64,000 nt of DNA from Devosia ginsengisoli (GCF_024707105.1 NZ_JANQAJ010000009.1:310001-374000), one strand, 5' to 3'. Shown: positions 1-9,032, numbered from the stretch's first letter. The notes: a model not told the origin generated them from the sequence alone. A program made the numbers and translations.

Positions 1-2
1 GG

Positions 3-680
3 CTCGGCAGCCAGCCCGACACGGTCTTCGCCATGGGCGACCTCAAATTCTACGGCCGCGCCAATGCCGAGGAGCGCGGCGTCTTCACGCCCTATACGCG
101 TACCACCGGCGTCGAGGCCGCCAAGAACGACCACTTCGCCATCGACCTGACCGCCAACCCCGTGCAGAAGGGCCTCTACTGGGACGGCGAAAAGGAAGAC
201 GGCTACCAGCGCGACCAGAACGTCTTCGGCGACGGCATTTCCATCGAGGATACGATGAATGTCATGGTCCGCTACCGCAACAAGGCGGTCATGACCTATT
301 CGCTCTATGCCTATGCCCCCTGGGAAGGCTTCAACGTCGCCATCAACGGCACCGGCGGCCGGCTCGAACTGATGGTGCGCGAGACCTCCTACATCAATGC
401 CGGCTCCACCTCGACAGCCGAAGGCGCCGCCAAGGGCGTCGATCTCTATCACTTCCCCCTGCATGGCGAAGCGCGCGTCGTCCCGATCAAGGCCGGCGAA
501 GGCGGCCATGGCGGCGGCGACAAGATCATGCTCGAGGAAATCTTCGGCAACGCCACCCCGCGCCCCGGCTACGGCGCCAACCACCGCGACGGCGCCCTCT
601 CCATCCTGACCGGCATCGCCGCCAACCAGTCCTTCGCCACCGGCCTGCCGGTGGATGTGAAGACGCTGGTCAAGCTGTAG
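3..680 (+). CDS. Gfo/Idh/MocA family oxidoreductase, C-terminal part (5' end outside window)
   Basis: The reading frame is open from the window edge, so only the last 225 or so residues are present and the N-terminal NAD(P)-binding Rossmann domain is missing. What remains looks like the alpha/beta C-terminal domain of Gfo/Idh/MocA dehydrogenases. It has a stretch about a strand matching 'VMVRYRNKAVMTYSLYAYAP' (substrate-domain sheet, describing behaviour of a sugar-like substrate) and a C-terminal helix with GANHRDGALSILTGIAAN, typical of the family's end. These enzymes oxidise or reduce sugars, inositols and related polyols. It lies upstream of, but some 5 kb from, a sugar ABC importer, and the link is only suggestive. 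Substrate unknown. Confidence 0.7.
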   Translation, partial: LGSQPDTVFAMGDLKFYGRANAEERGVFTPYTRTTGVEAAKNDHFAIDLTANPVQKGLYWDGEKEDGYQRDQNVFGDGISIEDTMNVMVRYRNKAVMTYSLYAYAPWEGFNVAINGTGGRLELMVRETSYINAGSTSTAEGAAKGVDLYHFPLHGEARVVPIKAGEGGHGGGDKIMLEEIFGNATPRPGYGANHRDGALSILTGIAANQSFATGLPVDVKTLVKL

Positions 681-751
681 GGCTCTACACTTACCCCGCC
701 CACAAAACGTCTCCCCATCCACAAGGGGAGTGTTGAATGCATGAGCCCTCT

Positions 752-904
752 GCCCCTCTCCCCTCGTGGGAGAGGGTGGAAATTCGCGTTCAGCGGATTT
801 CCGGGCGAAGGGGCTGCGCTCACCTATGATTCAATGCAGGCAGGAAACTCGGCGCCTCCTCATCCGCCCTTCGGGCACCTTCTTCCACGAGGGGAGAAGG
901 GAGG
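752..904. repeat. Intergenic palindromic repeat, family A copy 1
   Basis: A GC-rich element with a left arm around CCCCTCTCCCCTCGTGGGAG and a right arm around GGGCACCTTCTTCCACGAGG. Diverged copies lie near 10004, 21728 and 35971. The 342-bp gap between the oxidoreductase and the next gene (681-1022) holds this repeat and no convincing gene. Confidence 0.75.
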
Positions 905-1022
905 GCGCTCAGCGCAGGATGATATCGAATGAAACTCGAAATGCGCCCATGCGCCTCCCTCCCCATGATGGGGAGGGACCGAGGGTGTGGTGGGGCCACA
1001 CACTCGAAAGTCTCGGAAGCCC

Positions 1023-1535
1023 CTACTGCGCGAACGGCACCGACGCCGTCAGCACATTGCCCGAATTGTTGAACTCCACCTCGAAGTCCACGGTAATATT
1101 GCCGTTGACCAGCAAGATCCGCGAACCGATGCGCACATCGCTGCCGCCGCGGTCCTTCTGCTGTTCCTTGAGGTCGAAGCTGATCTGCCCCGCCCGCTGC
1201 TGCCCGATGGCCAACCCGGTAAACCCGGCATTGGAGCTCATCGCCGCCTCGTAGCGCTTCGCGTCCTCGTTATAGGCGATGGTGCCGCTGATCGAGAGCG
1301 TCGCATTCACCAGCGCGCAGCGCCCGGTATAGTTCACCTTGGCCTGGTTGCCCTTGGCGATGGTCAGTCGGCAGCGGAACGGCTCGGGCCTGTCCCCGCC
1401 CACCAGCGCGCCCTCGCCCTGCCAGTTGCCGATATAGGATTCGAGCAAGGCCACTTCTCCGGCCGCCTGTGCCGGCGCCAGCCCCCCGAATGACATCGAC
1501 AACAATACGACGCCTATTCCCCACCACGTCTTCAT
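1023..1535 (-). CDS. Secreted protein of unknown function
   Basis: A 170-residue protein with a clear Sec signal peptide: MKTWW, a hydrophobic core through about residue 18, and a likely cleavage after the AQA near residue 24. The mature part is rich in alternating polar/hydrophobic strands and begins with GNWQGEG, which suggests a small lipocalin-like beta-barrel (inference only). Two cysteines, in FRCRL and TGRCAL, could form a periplasmic disulfide. The ATG at 1535 is chosen over longer starts because the signal peptide begins there and AGGAGG lies about 12 bases upstream. It is divergent from the ABC exporter gene pair. I do not recognise a named family. Confidence 0.7.
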   Translation of the reverse strand: MKTWWGIGVVLLSMSFGGLAPAQAAGEVALLESYIGNWQGEGALVGGDRPEPFRCRLTIAKGNQAKVNYTGRCALVNATLSISGTIAYNEDAKRYEAAMSSNAGFTGLAIGQQRAGQISFDLKEQQKDRGGSDVRIGSRILLVNGNITVDFEVEFNNSGNVLTASVPFAQ

Positions 1536-1719
1536 CGCAAAAAGCACCCTCCTGCTGCCCCGTGACATCAGATTCTGTTTATGTCTGCCAGTGCAGAGAT
1601 ATCGAAGCCAATAGAAATCTGACACATCTGACGCAGTTGTTACGATTTCGCTACTGACTGGGCGTTACAAATCACGGCCAATGGGCAGTCGGGCTCATCG
1701 ACGCCAAAAGGGGGACTGG

Positions 1720-2424
1720 GTGACTACGGACGCACCGATCATTGATGCAAGGGACGTGACCTATAGCCTGGAGGTCGCCGGCCGTCCGCTCCACATCCTC
1801 AAGGGCGTCAGCCTGCGCGTCGCGCCGGCTGAGGTCGTCGCCATTGTCGGCCCCTCGGGCAGCGGCAAGACATCGCTGCTCATGCTGCTGGCGGGGCTCG
1901 AACGCGCCACGTCAGGCACGGTCACGGTCAATGGCGCCGAGCTGGGCACCCTCAACGAAGACGACCTGGCCCGCTTCCGCCGCAAGACGCTGGGCATCGT
2001 CTTCCAGAGCTTCCACCTCATTCCCTCGCTGGCCGCGCATGACAATGTGGGCCTCGCGCTTGAAATCGCCGCGCCCGAACTCACCCAGGCGCAGATCCGT
2101 GAAAAGGCCGCCGCCGCCCTCGCCGCCGTGGGCCTGGCCGACCGGCTCGATCATCGCCCCTCGGCTTTGTCGGGTGGCGAGCAGCAGCGCGTCGGCCTCG
2201 CCCGCGCCATGGTCGCCAATCCGCCGCTCCTGCTGGCCGACGAACCCACCGGCAATCTCGACCAGAAGACCGGCGCCCTCGTCGTCGAACTGATGTTCGA
2301 CCTCGCCCGCAAGCAGGGCACCGCCGTCCTGCTTATCACCCACGACCCGGCCCTTGCCGCCCGCGCCGACCGCGTCTTCACCATGACAGCCGGTGAATTG
2401 ACCGAAACGACGGGGCAAAAGTGA
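1720..2424 (+). CDS. ABC transporter ATP-binding protein, LolD/YbbA type
   Basis: A 234-residue ATPase with every ABC motif: Walker A GPSGSGKT (about 44-51), Q-loop in VFQSF, signature LSGGE (about 150-154), Walker B LLLADEPTG (about 170-178) and the switch histidine in ITHD. The short single-domain form and the DEPTGNLD sequence are typical of the LolD/MacB/YbbA group, which works with FtsX-type permeases. The GTG at 1720 follows a GGGGGAC ribosome site. An in-frame ATG at 1681 has no such site and would add 13 poorly conserved residues. The stop overlaps the permease start (ATGA), so the two are translationally coupled. The exported substrate is unknown: a lipoprotein, lipid or peptide are all possible. 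Confidence 0.88.
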   Translation: MTTDAPIIDARDVTYSLEVAGRPLHILKGVSLRVAPAEVVAIVGPSGSGKTSLLMLLAGLERATSGTVTVNGAELGTLNEDDLARFRRKTLGIVFQSFHLIPSLAAHDNVGLALEIAAPELTQAQIREKAAAALAAVGLADRLDHRPSALSGGEQQRVGLARAMVANPPLLLADEPTGNLDQKTGALVVELMFDLARKQGTAVLLITHDPALAARADRVFTMTAGELTETTGQK

Positions 2425-4970
2425 TGGGCGCCTTCTGGGGCGCCGTCCGCATCGGCCTGCTCGATATGCGCGGCGACCTGCGCCGCTTCCTGCTGCTCGT
2501 GGTGTGCCTCGCCGTCGGTACCGCGCTGATCTCGGGCGTCAATTCCGTCGGATCGAGCATCACCCGCGCCATCGATGACGGCGCTGCCGAACTGATGGGC
2601 GGCGATGTCGAACTCTCCCGCGCCGACCGCCTCGCCACATCGGACGAACTGGCCACCATGGCCGGTTTCGGCACCATCTCGACCATTGTGGATACCAATC
2701 TGCGCGCCGAATCCCCCGCCGGCGACGCCTTTGTTGATCTTTCCGCCATCGGCCCCACCTACCCCCTGCTCGGCCGCGTCCTGAGCCCGCAACTGCCGGA
2801 CGGTGCTTCGCTCTACGACCGCCTCGCCACCAGTGACGATATGCCTGGCGCCTTGCTCGATCCCATCCTGCTCGATCAGCTTGGCCTCGCCATCGGCGAC
2901 AGCTTCCGCCTCGGTGGCACCGATTTCGAGGTGCGCGGCACCTTGACCAAACTGCCCGACGGCCCGGTGCGCGGCTTCCGCCTCGGCCTCACCGCGCTGG
3001 TCACCGACCAGGGCTTCGCCGCCGTCTCCGACCGCACCTCGCCTTTGCCGGGCCTCGGCACCTGGTTCCGCTACAAGCTCCTGCTCAATGACCGGGATGC
3101 CGAAGCCGGCAAGGCCGCGCTCGAATCCGGTTTCGCTGATAGCGGCTGGACCGTCCGCTCCGCCCGCGATGGGCTAGGCGACATGGTGCGCTACTACGAT
3201 CTCTTCATGCGCTTCCTGGTCATTGTCGGCCTCGGCTCGCTGCTCATCGGTGGGGTCAGCGTCTGGACCGGCATGCAGGCCTATATCGCCGAGCGCGCCA
3301 GCGTCATCGCCATCCTGCGCTCCATGGGCGCCACGAGAGGGCGCATTTTCATCCACTTCTTCGCCCAGGTCGCCGCCCTCGCCGCGGTCGGCGTCGGCAT
3401 TGGCCTCGTCATCGGGGGCGGCGCGGCCTTCGCCGTCCTGCCCATTATCGGCCGCGCCGTGGGCATCGACCTCGCCGCCACCATCCATGTCCAAGCCCTC
3501 GCCGTGGCCGCTGCGGCAGGCCTCGTCACCGCCTTCGCCTTTGCCTATCTGCCTTTGCAGCAGGCCCAGACCATTCGCCCGGTCCTGCTGTTCCGCTCCA
3601 AGGGCCTGTCTGCCCCGCCGGTCGATTGGGCCGCGCTCCTCCTCTCCTGGCAGGTCGTCCCGCTCATCGCCGCCGCCCTGGCCTTCTTCCTCCTCGCCTG
3701 GCTCATGACCGGGGATGCCGTGCTGGTCGCCGCCTTCGGCCTCGCCGCCGCCGCCGCCGCCGTGGTCTTTCAACTCTTCATCCGCGCCATCCAGCTCGCG
3801 CTCGCCCGCCTGCCCGAGCCGCGCGCCCGCATTCCGCGCCATGCTCTGCGCGCCATTTCCGGCTCCGGCCAGAATGCCGCTTCGGTCGTCGTCTCGGCTG
3901 GCATGGCGCTGGCCATGCTCGTCGTCGTCCTCGTCCTGCAGGCCAATCTGCGCCAGGAATTCCTCGGCGCCTCGGCCTTCGACGTGCCGACCCTGGTCGC
4001 CTCCGACCTCTTCCCGGACGAAGTCGAGTCCCTCGCCGCCATTGCCGGCGAAGGCACCGATATTGTCCGCTTCGTCGCCACCCCCATGCTGCGCGGCGCC
4101 CTGACCGAAATTGCCGGCCAGCCCGCCGAAACCGTCCGCACCAACGGCCCCGAAGCCACTTTCCTGCTGGCCGGCGAAGTGCCCCTCACCTTCCGCGCCG
4201 AGCTGCCCGCCTCCTCCCGCGTCACCTCGGGTGAATGGTGGCCATCGGACTATGCCGGCCCGGGCCTCGTCTCCCTGCACCAGAGCCTGCGCTCCGGCCT
4301 CGGCGTCGATCTCGGCGACACCTTGACCTTCACCATTTTCGGCGAAGAGGTCGCCACCACGATCGCCTCCTTCCGCGATTACTCCTGGCAGGGCGGCATC
4401 GACTTCCTCGCCACCTTTTCCCCCGGCGTCATCGAGAGCTATCCGACCACGCTCTTCGCCGCCGTCACGGCCGCACCCGGCCGCGAGGAGGCCGTCGAAC
4501 GCCAGCTCGCCGCCGACTTCCCCGACCTGCGTTTCATCGCCATCGGCGATACCCTCAAGCAGATCACCGACGCACTGAGCCAGCTCTCCTTCGCCGCCGT
4601 CCTGGTCGGCGGCCTTGCCGTCGGCAATGGCCTGCTCGTCCTCGTCGGCAGCCTCTCCACCGGCCGCCGTCAGCGCGAGGCCGATACCGTCATATCAAAG
4701 GTCCTCGGCGCCACCCGCTTCGAGCTCATGGCCACCGCCTTCACGCAATATCTGATCCTGGCCTTCCTCGCCGCCATCCCCGCCATCCTCCTCGGCATTG
4801 GCCTCGGCTGGCTGGTCAGCATGGTCATGCTCAATGTCGACTTCACCCTCAACCTCGACGCCCTCCTCGTCGTCATGGCTGTCGCCATAGCCATCACCGC
4901 CCTGCTCGGCGCCCTGACCATTTTGCGCGCGGCTTCGGCCCGACCGGCGAGACTGCTCCGGGATTTGTAG
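2424..4970 (+). CDS. FtsX-like ABC transporter permease (YbbP type)
   Basis: An 848-residue permease. It has one membrane segment near the N-terminus (FLLLVVCLAVGTALISGV), a long periplasmic domain, and two blocks of hydrophobic helices each belonging to an FtsX domain, around residues 265-450 and 710-845. This two-FtsX layout and the length of about 800-850 residues match YbbP-type permeases that pair with a LolD-like ATPase. It overlaps the upstream ATPase gene by one ATGA, so both are almost certainly one transporter. A GTG at 2421 is an alternative start one codon earlier. The family generally transmits ATP energy to the periplasm (extraction or mechanotransmission) rather than carrying small solutes. 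The substrate is not predictable here. Confidence 0.85.
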   Translation: MGAFWGAVRIGLLDMRGDLRRFLLLVVCLAVGTALISGVNSVGSSITRAIDDGAAELMGGDVELSRADRLATSDELATMAGFGTISTIVDTNLRAESPAGDAFVDLSAIGPTYPLLGRVLSPQLPDGASLYDRLATSDDMPGALLDPILLDQLGLAIGDSFRLGGTDFEVRGTLTKLPDGPVRGFRLGLTALVTDQGFAAVSDRTSPLPGLGTWFRYKLLLNDRDAEAGKAALESGFADSGWTVRSARDGLGDMVRYYDLFMRFLVIVGLGSLLIGGVSVWTGMQAYIAERASVIAILRSMGATRGRIFIHFFAQVAALAAVGVGIGLVIGGGAAFAVLPIIGRAVGIDLAATIHVQALAVAAAAGLVTAFAFAYLPLQQAQTIRPVLLFRSKGLSAPPVDWAALLLSWQVVPLIAAALAFFLLAWLMTGDAVLVAAFGLAAAAAAVVFQLFIRAIQLALARLPEPRARIPRHALRAISGSGQNAASVVVSAGMALAMLVVVLVLQANLRQEFLGASAFDVPTLVASDLFPDEVESLAAIAGEGTDIVRFVATPMLRGALTEIAGQPAETVRTNGPEATFLLAGEVPLTFRAELPASSRVTSGEWWPSDYAGPGLVSLHQSLRSGLGVDLGDTLTFTIFGEEVATTIASFRDYSWQGGIDFLATFSPGVIESYPTTLFAAVTAAPGREEAVERQLAADFPDLRFIAIGDTLKQITDALSQLSFAAVLVGGLAVGNGLLVLVGSLSTGRRQREADTVISKVLGATRFELMATAFTQYLILAFLAAIPAILLGIGLGWLVSMVMLNVDFTLNLDALLVVMAVAIAITALLGALTILRAASARPARLLRDL

Positions 4971-4991
4971 GATGGTTCCACAAGAGTGGAA

Positions 4992-5147
4992 CCCACCCTC
5001 CCCCTTTGTGGGGAGGGAAGCGAGATAGGACTTAGCGTTTGCTAAGTCCGTTGAATCGAGCAGGGTGGGGGTATCTCTCCACATACGCACTGGTTGAGAG
5101 ACCACCCCCACCCTTGATCCCTCCCCACAAGGGGAGGGAGACGACTG
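4992..5147. repeat. Intergenic palindromic repeat, family C copy 1
   Basis: Inverted arms (CCCTCCCCCTTTGTGGGGAG on the left; CCCTCCCCACAAGGGGAGGG on the right) flank a core with the small dyad ACTTAGCGTTTGCTAAGT. Other copies lie near 8928, 11283, 13078, 22842 and 32499. Confidence 0.8.
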
Positions 5148-5555
5148 CAGCTTCAGCGCTCATCATCCCAAAACCCTAACAAATTCCGTCTTGTATGGAA
5201 GAACCTCCATCCTAACCCCTTGCCCATCCATCATTATTTCCGCATCCCAAATTTTATGATTGACGCCGCTCCCCGCGCTTGCCAATCTTGCGCCATCTGA
5301 GCGGGAACAATCCCCCAGGATCGGCCGGAGACACGTCATGGGCCCGCGGGCCCAGCCAGGGTATGTGGTCAAGCGTGAGCTACGCGGTATGTCTTCGGTC
5401 TGACCGTTCAACCAACGGACCGATGCTCGTATCGACCTTCTGAGAGACCCGCAAAATCGATCTCAACCGTGCGGTCGCGGTTGGCGGGACGGTCTTCACC
5501 CTCACCCCAGCTTCTCCGCACGATGACCCGGAAACCGGGCACGCGGGAGGCGAAT
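5148..5555 (+). other. Long leader/promoter region ahead of the PhyH-ABC locus
   Basis: About 400 bases without a convincing gene. It contains a weak sigma-70-like pair (TTGACG at 5260-5265 and CAATCT at 5283-5288, spacer 17) and a perfect 16-bp palindrome, TGGGCCCGCGGGCCCA, at 5339-5354. Either could belong to the regulation of the following locus, but neither is conclusive. Confidence 0.35.
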
Positions 5556-6398
5556 ATGAACGACCAGCAGCCATGCACGGATATGGAACGCTATCTGTTC
5601 GATCTGAACGGCTATCTCGTCGTCCCCAATGCCCTTTCCGCCGAAGAACTCGCCGCCTGCAACGCCACCCTGGATGATTGCAAGGACTTCGTCGGCAGTG
5701 AATTCCGCGGCCATGTCTACCTGCATAACGATCCTGCCCGCCAGGAAGGCATCATGCTACAGCAGATGTACGAAGCCGGCACCGTCTGGGAAAAGATGAT
5801 CGACCACCCCTCCTGGTTCGCCAAGGCCGTCCACTTCATCGGCGCCGACGACCCCGAGAATTTCGACGGCCATCACGGCCCTGCCTTCATCGACGAATGT
5901 TTCGCCACCATTCGCGGTCCCGGCCAGGCCCTGCGGCTGCATTCCGGCGGCCATATGGGCACCATCCGCACGCAATACCGCTTCCATGCCGGCAAGTTCC
6001 ATTGCGGCCAGGTCAATGTCCTCATCGCGCTGAACGATATCGGCCCCGGCGATGGCGCCACCATGGTCATTCCCGGCAGCCACAAATCCAACCTGCGCCA
6101 CCCCCAGACCGTCGCCCTCGACAAGCGCGACGAACAGACTTCGGTCGATGGTGTGGTCGGCGCCGTGGAAGTCCATCTCAAGGCCGGCGATGCACTGATT
6201 TTCGTCGATGCCATCATGCATGGCGCCGCCCGCCGCGTGAATCCGGGCGAGCGCCGCATGACCGTCTATCGCTACGGCCCGAGCTGGGGCTATTTCCGCC
6301 ACCGCTTCGTGCCCAGCCCCGAACTGCTCGCCCGGCTGACGCCCCGCCAGCGCCAGATCGTCATGCCGCACCAGCCACCCATGGTGGCCAACGCATGA
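5556..6398 (+). CDS. Phytanoyl-CoA dioxygenase (PhyH) family protein
   Basis: A 280-residue member of the PhyH branch of Fe(II)/2-oxoglutarate oxygenases. Visible are the first metal-site histidine in LRLHSGGH (H129), the ALNDIGPGDGATMVIPGSHK core, the distal histidine in IMHGAARR (H222) and arginines 10-12 residues later for 2-oxoglutarate. The usual H-x-D motif reads H-S-G, so the carboxylate ligand is missing at its expected place. This may be a subfamily trait, or may mean that another residue or an anion binds iron. The ATG at 5556 is preceded by GGGAGG with 5 bases spacing. It is the first gene of a same-strand run with a sugar ABC importer and a glycosidase, so it probably acts on the imported compound or its aglycone. 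Confidence 0.8.
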   Translation: MNDQQPCTDMERYLFDLNGYLVVPNALSAEELAACNATLDDCKDFVGSEFRGHVYLHNDPARQEGIMLQQMYEAGTVWEKMIDHPSWFAKAVHFIGADDPENFDGHHGPAFIDECFATIRGPGQALRLHSGGHMGTIRTQYRFHAGKFHCGQVNVLIALNDIGPGDGATMVIPGSHKSNLRHPQTVALDKRDEQTSVDGVVGAVEVHLKAGDALIFVDAIMHGAARRVNPGERRMTVYRYGPSWGYFRHRFVPSPELLARLTPRQRQIVMPHQPPMVANA

Positions 6399-6430
6399 CT
6401 GATAACCCATAGCCTGTCACTCCGCAGGCT

Positions 6431-6476
6431 GCCGCGCCGGGCAGTCTCCAGGCATCTCTCCCGGGTCCGGCGCGGC
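6431..6476 (+). other. Intercistronic hairpin between the PhyH and binding-protein genes
   Basis: A perfect 10-bp inverted repeat, GCCGCGCCGG (6431-6440) and CCGGCGCGGC (6467-6476), without a following T-run. In this position it could protect the 3' end of one mRNA segment or reduce read-through so that the binding protein is made in different amounts. Confidence 0.5.
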
Positions 6477-6577
6477 CACTGATATCAGCCTTCGGGAGGC
6501 AAAGAGGTACGTAAGTCGGCAGCGCAGGGGGAGGGAACCGCAGCACTGCCAGCAATGCTCAACAGGGAGGACACCAT

Positions 6578-7879
6578 ATGAGCAGACTGAATCGCAGAAC
6601 CTTCATGACCAAGGCGGGCGCCGCCGCCGGCTCCGTCGCCGTGCTTTCGGCCCTCGGCCCCCAGGCCTTCGGCCAGGACAAGCAGGTCCGCCACTTCTGG
6701 TGGGGCAACCCGGAGCGCGACAGGCGCACCTTCGCCGTCATCGACCTCTATAATTCCAAGAATCCCGGCACGGTCGTGTCAGGCGAAACCCTCGGCTTTG
6801 ACGATTATTTCACCAAGCTGACCACCCAGATCGCCGGCGGCAACATGCCCGACGTGATCCAGCAGGGCTATGGCGTGCTATTCGAATATATCGCCAATGG
6901 CGCCGTCGTCCCGCTCGACGACTATGTCGGCAACAGCCTCGATATCAGCAAGATCGACCAGTCGGCCATTGATGCCGGCACCGTGGACGGCAAGTTCTAT
7001 GCCCTCTCCATCGGCGCCAATTCCCACATGGCCATCTACAATTCCCGCCTCTTCGAGGCAGCCGGCATCGTCCCCGGCGAGGATTTCGACCCCTATGGCT
7101 ATACCTATGACGACCTCGCCCGCATCGGCGCCCAGGTCAAGGAAGCCACCGGCGTCCCCGGCACCGACGACAACACCGCCGATTACCAGAACTTCTCCGA
7201 CTTCATCGCCCAGAAGGGCGTCAAGATGTTCAACCCGGACGGCACCTATGGCGCCACCCAGGAAATCGTCGAGGAATACTGGTCCATCTGGCAGACCATC
7301 CGCGATGCCGGCGCCACCCCTCCGGGACCGGAATCCGCGGGCCTGGCCGGCGTGGCCGATCTCAGCCAGCTCGGCGTCGTCACCGGCAAGTCCGCCATGT
7401 CCTACCTTTGGAGCAACCAGCTCGTCGGCGCCCAGGGCCTGATGGAGGACACGCTCGGCGTCGCCATGTACCCCAATACGCCGGCCATGGTCCCCGGCTC
7501 GATCGTCCAGCCGAGCCAGTTCATCTGCCTCACCCGCGACAGCGTCGATCCCGAAGCCGCCACCGCCTATATGAGCGCCTTCGTCAACGACCTCGACATC
7601 ACGGCCATTCTCGGCCTCGAACGCGGCATTCCCAGCCAGGTCGATGTCCGCGAGGCCCTGCAGCCCAACCTCTCGCCTGCCGAAGCCCTCTCGGTCGAGT
7701 TCTTCGCCGGCATCCAGGGCAAGACGGCGCCTCTCGATCCCCCGCCCCCCAGTGGCAGCAACGAAGTCGAACAGACCTTCGAGCGCGTCGCGGTGTCCGT
7801 CCTGCTGGGCGAAAAATCCATCCCCGAAGTCGCCACCGACTTCCTGGCCCAGGCCAAGGCGATTTTGGCCCGGGCCTGA
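6578..7879 (+). CDS. Carbohydrate ABC transporter substrate-binding protein (Tat-exported)
   Basis: A 433-residue type I extracellular solute-binding protein. The N-terminus has a twin-arginine signal (NRRTFMTKAG) followed by an Ala/Gly hydrophobic stretch and a likely cleavage near AFGQ at residue 33, so export through Tat is predicted. The body has the features of the sugar-binding family: NMPDVIQQGYG, a hinge, and a C-terminal helix block with LERGIPSQVDVREAL. The ATG at 6578 has a strong GGGAGG site. The two permease genes and the MalK-like ATPase that follow complete the importer. The ligand is unknown. The neighbouring six-hairpin glycosidase suggests a glycoside or oligosaccharide. Confidence 0.88.
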   Translation: MSRLNRRTFMTKAGAAAGSVAVLSALGPQAFGQDKQVRHFWWGNPERDRRTFAVIDLYNSKNPGTVVSGETLGFDDYFTKLTTQIAGGNMPDVIQQGYGVLFEYIANGAVVPLDDYVGNSLDISKIDQSAIDAGTVDGKFYALSIGANSHMAIYNSRLFEAAGIVPGEDFDPYGYTYDDLARIGAQVKEATGVPGTDDNTADYQNFSDFIAQKGVKMFNPDGTYGATQEIVEEYWSIWQTIRDAGATPPGPESAGLAGVADLSQLGVVTGKSAMSYLWSNQLVGAQGLMEDTLGVAMYPNTPAMVPGSIVQPSQFICLTRDSVDPEAATAYMSAFVNDLDITAILGLERGIPSQVDVREALQPNLSPAEALSVEFFAGIQGKTAPLDPPPPSGSNEVEQTFERVAVSVLLGEKSIPEVATDFLAQAKAILARA

Positions 7880-7890
7880 CACACTTCGGA

Positions 7891-7989
7891 TGAGGTCTCA
7901 ACAGACCTCATCCTGAGCCTGTCGAAGGACGAGGTCGTGGCACCATCCAGCCACGTCCTCATGGTTCGACAGGCTCACCATGAGGACTA
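7891..7989. repeat. Intergenic palindromic repeat, family B copy 1
   Basis: Contains CCTGAGCCTGTCGAAGGACG and, in the opposite sense, ATGGTTCGACAGGCTCACCA, forming an imperfect dyad. Similar copies lie near 10094, 25457 and 31630. It lies inside the transporter gene run. Confidence 0.75.
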
Positions 7990-8006
7990 CTGAAGGGCCT
8001 TACGCC

Positions 8007-8900
8007 ATGGAAAAATTCTTCCGACGCAATTTCGCCGGCTATGCTTTCCTGGCGCCCTGGCTCATCGGCTTCTTCCTGCTCGCCATCGGCCCCATCCTGG
8101 CCTCGCTCTGGCTGAGCTTCACCAAATACAACATCGTCCGTCCGCCCCAGTGGATCGGCCTCGACAACTATATCTACATGTTCGAGTTCGACGACCGCTT
8201 CAAGAAGGCCCTGCAGGTCACCTTCTCCTTCGTCGTCATCTCTGTGCCGGCAAAGCTCATCTTCGCCCTCGGCGTCGCCATGGCGCTCGACAAGGGCATC
8301 CGCGCCATCGGCTGGTATCGGGCCCTGTTCTACCTGCCTTCCATCCTGGGCGGCTCCATCGCCGTCGCCATCCTCTGGCGCCAGCTCTTCAATTATGACG
8401 GCGTGGTCAATTCCGCCCTGCGCCTTGTCGGTCTCGATGGCCCCTATTGGCTGGCCGATCCCAAATATTCGCTCTGGACCCTCATCGTCCTTGCGGTCTG
8501 GCAGTTCGGCTCGCCCATGCTGATCTTCCTCGCCGGCCTGCGCGCCATTCCGCAGGAACTCTACGAGGCCGCCGAGATCGACGCGGCCGGCCCGGTGCGC
8601 AAATTCTTCGCCATCACCGTGCCCCTGCTCGCCCCGGTCATCTTCTTCAATCTGGTCCTGCAGATGATCGAGGCCTTCAAGAGCTTCTCCGGCGCCTTCA
8701 TCATTTCCGGCGGCAGCGGCGCCCCGCTCGACAGCCTGCTCTTCTTCACCGTCTATCTCTACGACGAAGCCTTCTCCTATCTCCGCATGGGCTACGCTTC
8801 CGCCCTCGCCTGGGTGCTGCTCCTGATCATCGCCGCCTTCACCGCCATCGCCTTCTGGACCAGCAAATACTGGGTCCACTACGAAAACGAGCGGGGGTGA
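8007..8900 (+). CDS. Sugar ABC transporter permease (MalF/UgpA type)
   Basis: A 297-residue inner-membrane permease with about six hydrophobic segments. The first is GYAFLAPWLIGFFLLAIGPI at roughly residues 10-30. The cytoplasmic EAA loop that docks on the ATPase is visible as ELYEAAEIDAAGPVRKFF, close to the family consensus EAAxxDGA. The ATG at 8007 (MEKFFRR) is preferred over an upstream ATG lying in the repeat, because it follows GAAGGG and begins the positively charged N-terminus usual in the family. It lies between the binding-protein gene and the second permease, each separated by a palindromic repeat rather than the usual short spacers. Confidence 0.88.
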   Translation: MEKFFRRNFAGYAFLAPWLIGFFLLAIGPILASLWLSFTKYNIVRPPQWIGLDNYIYMFEFDDRFKKALQVTFSFVVISVPAKLIFALGVAMALDKGIRAIGWYRALFYLPSILGGSIAVAILWRQLFNYDGVVNSALRLVGLDGPYWLADPKYSLWTLIVLAVWQFGSPMLIFLAGLRAIPQELYEAAEIDAAGPVRKFFAITVPLLAPVIFFNLVLQMIEAFKSFSGAFIISGGSGAPLDSLLFFTVYLYDEAFSYLRMGYASALAWVLLLIIAAFTAIAFWTSKYWVHYENERG

Positions 8901-8927
8901 TGACGATGACTTCTGTGGCTCCCGTCA

Positions 8928-9032
8928 CCCCACCCTCAATCCCTCCCCATCAAGGGGAGGGAGGCGCCAGCGCTGACGCCCGTGTTCATCGTCTCCCTCC
9001 CCCTTGTGGGGAGGGATCAAGGGTGGGGGTGA
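8928..9032. repeat. Intergenic palindromic repeat, family C copy 2
   Basis: Arms around CCTCCCCATCAAGGGGAGGG and CTCCCCCTTGTGGGGAGGGA, sited between the two permease genes. Confidence 0.75.

Noticed and set aside
766-1254. Coding frame through the family A repeat and beyond
   Set aside because: Runs through repeat DNA and antisense to the secreted-protein gene; no conserved features.
1681-1719. ATG at 1681 as start of the LolD-like ATPase
   Set aside because: No ribosome site, and 13 extra residues that do not belong to the family; the GTG at 1720 has a good site.
3174-4280. Antisense frame within the FtsX-like permease gene
   Set aside because: Extremely rich in Gly/Asp/Glu with no domains, while the permease frame on the other strand is convincing.
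5163-5411. Possible 82-residue minus-strand gene in the gap before the PhyH gene
   Set aside because: No ribosome site, no family features and unlike codon use; the region reads better as leader DNA.
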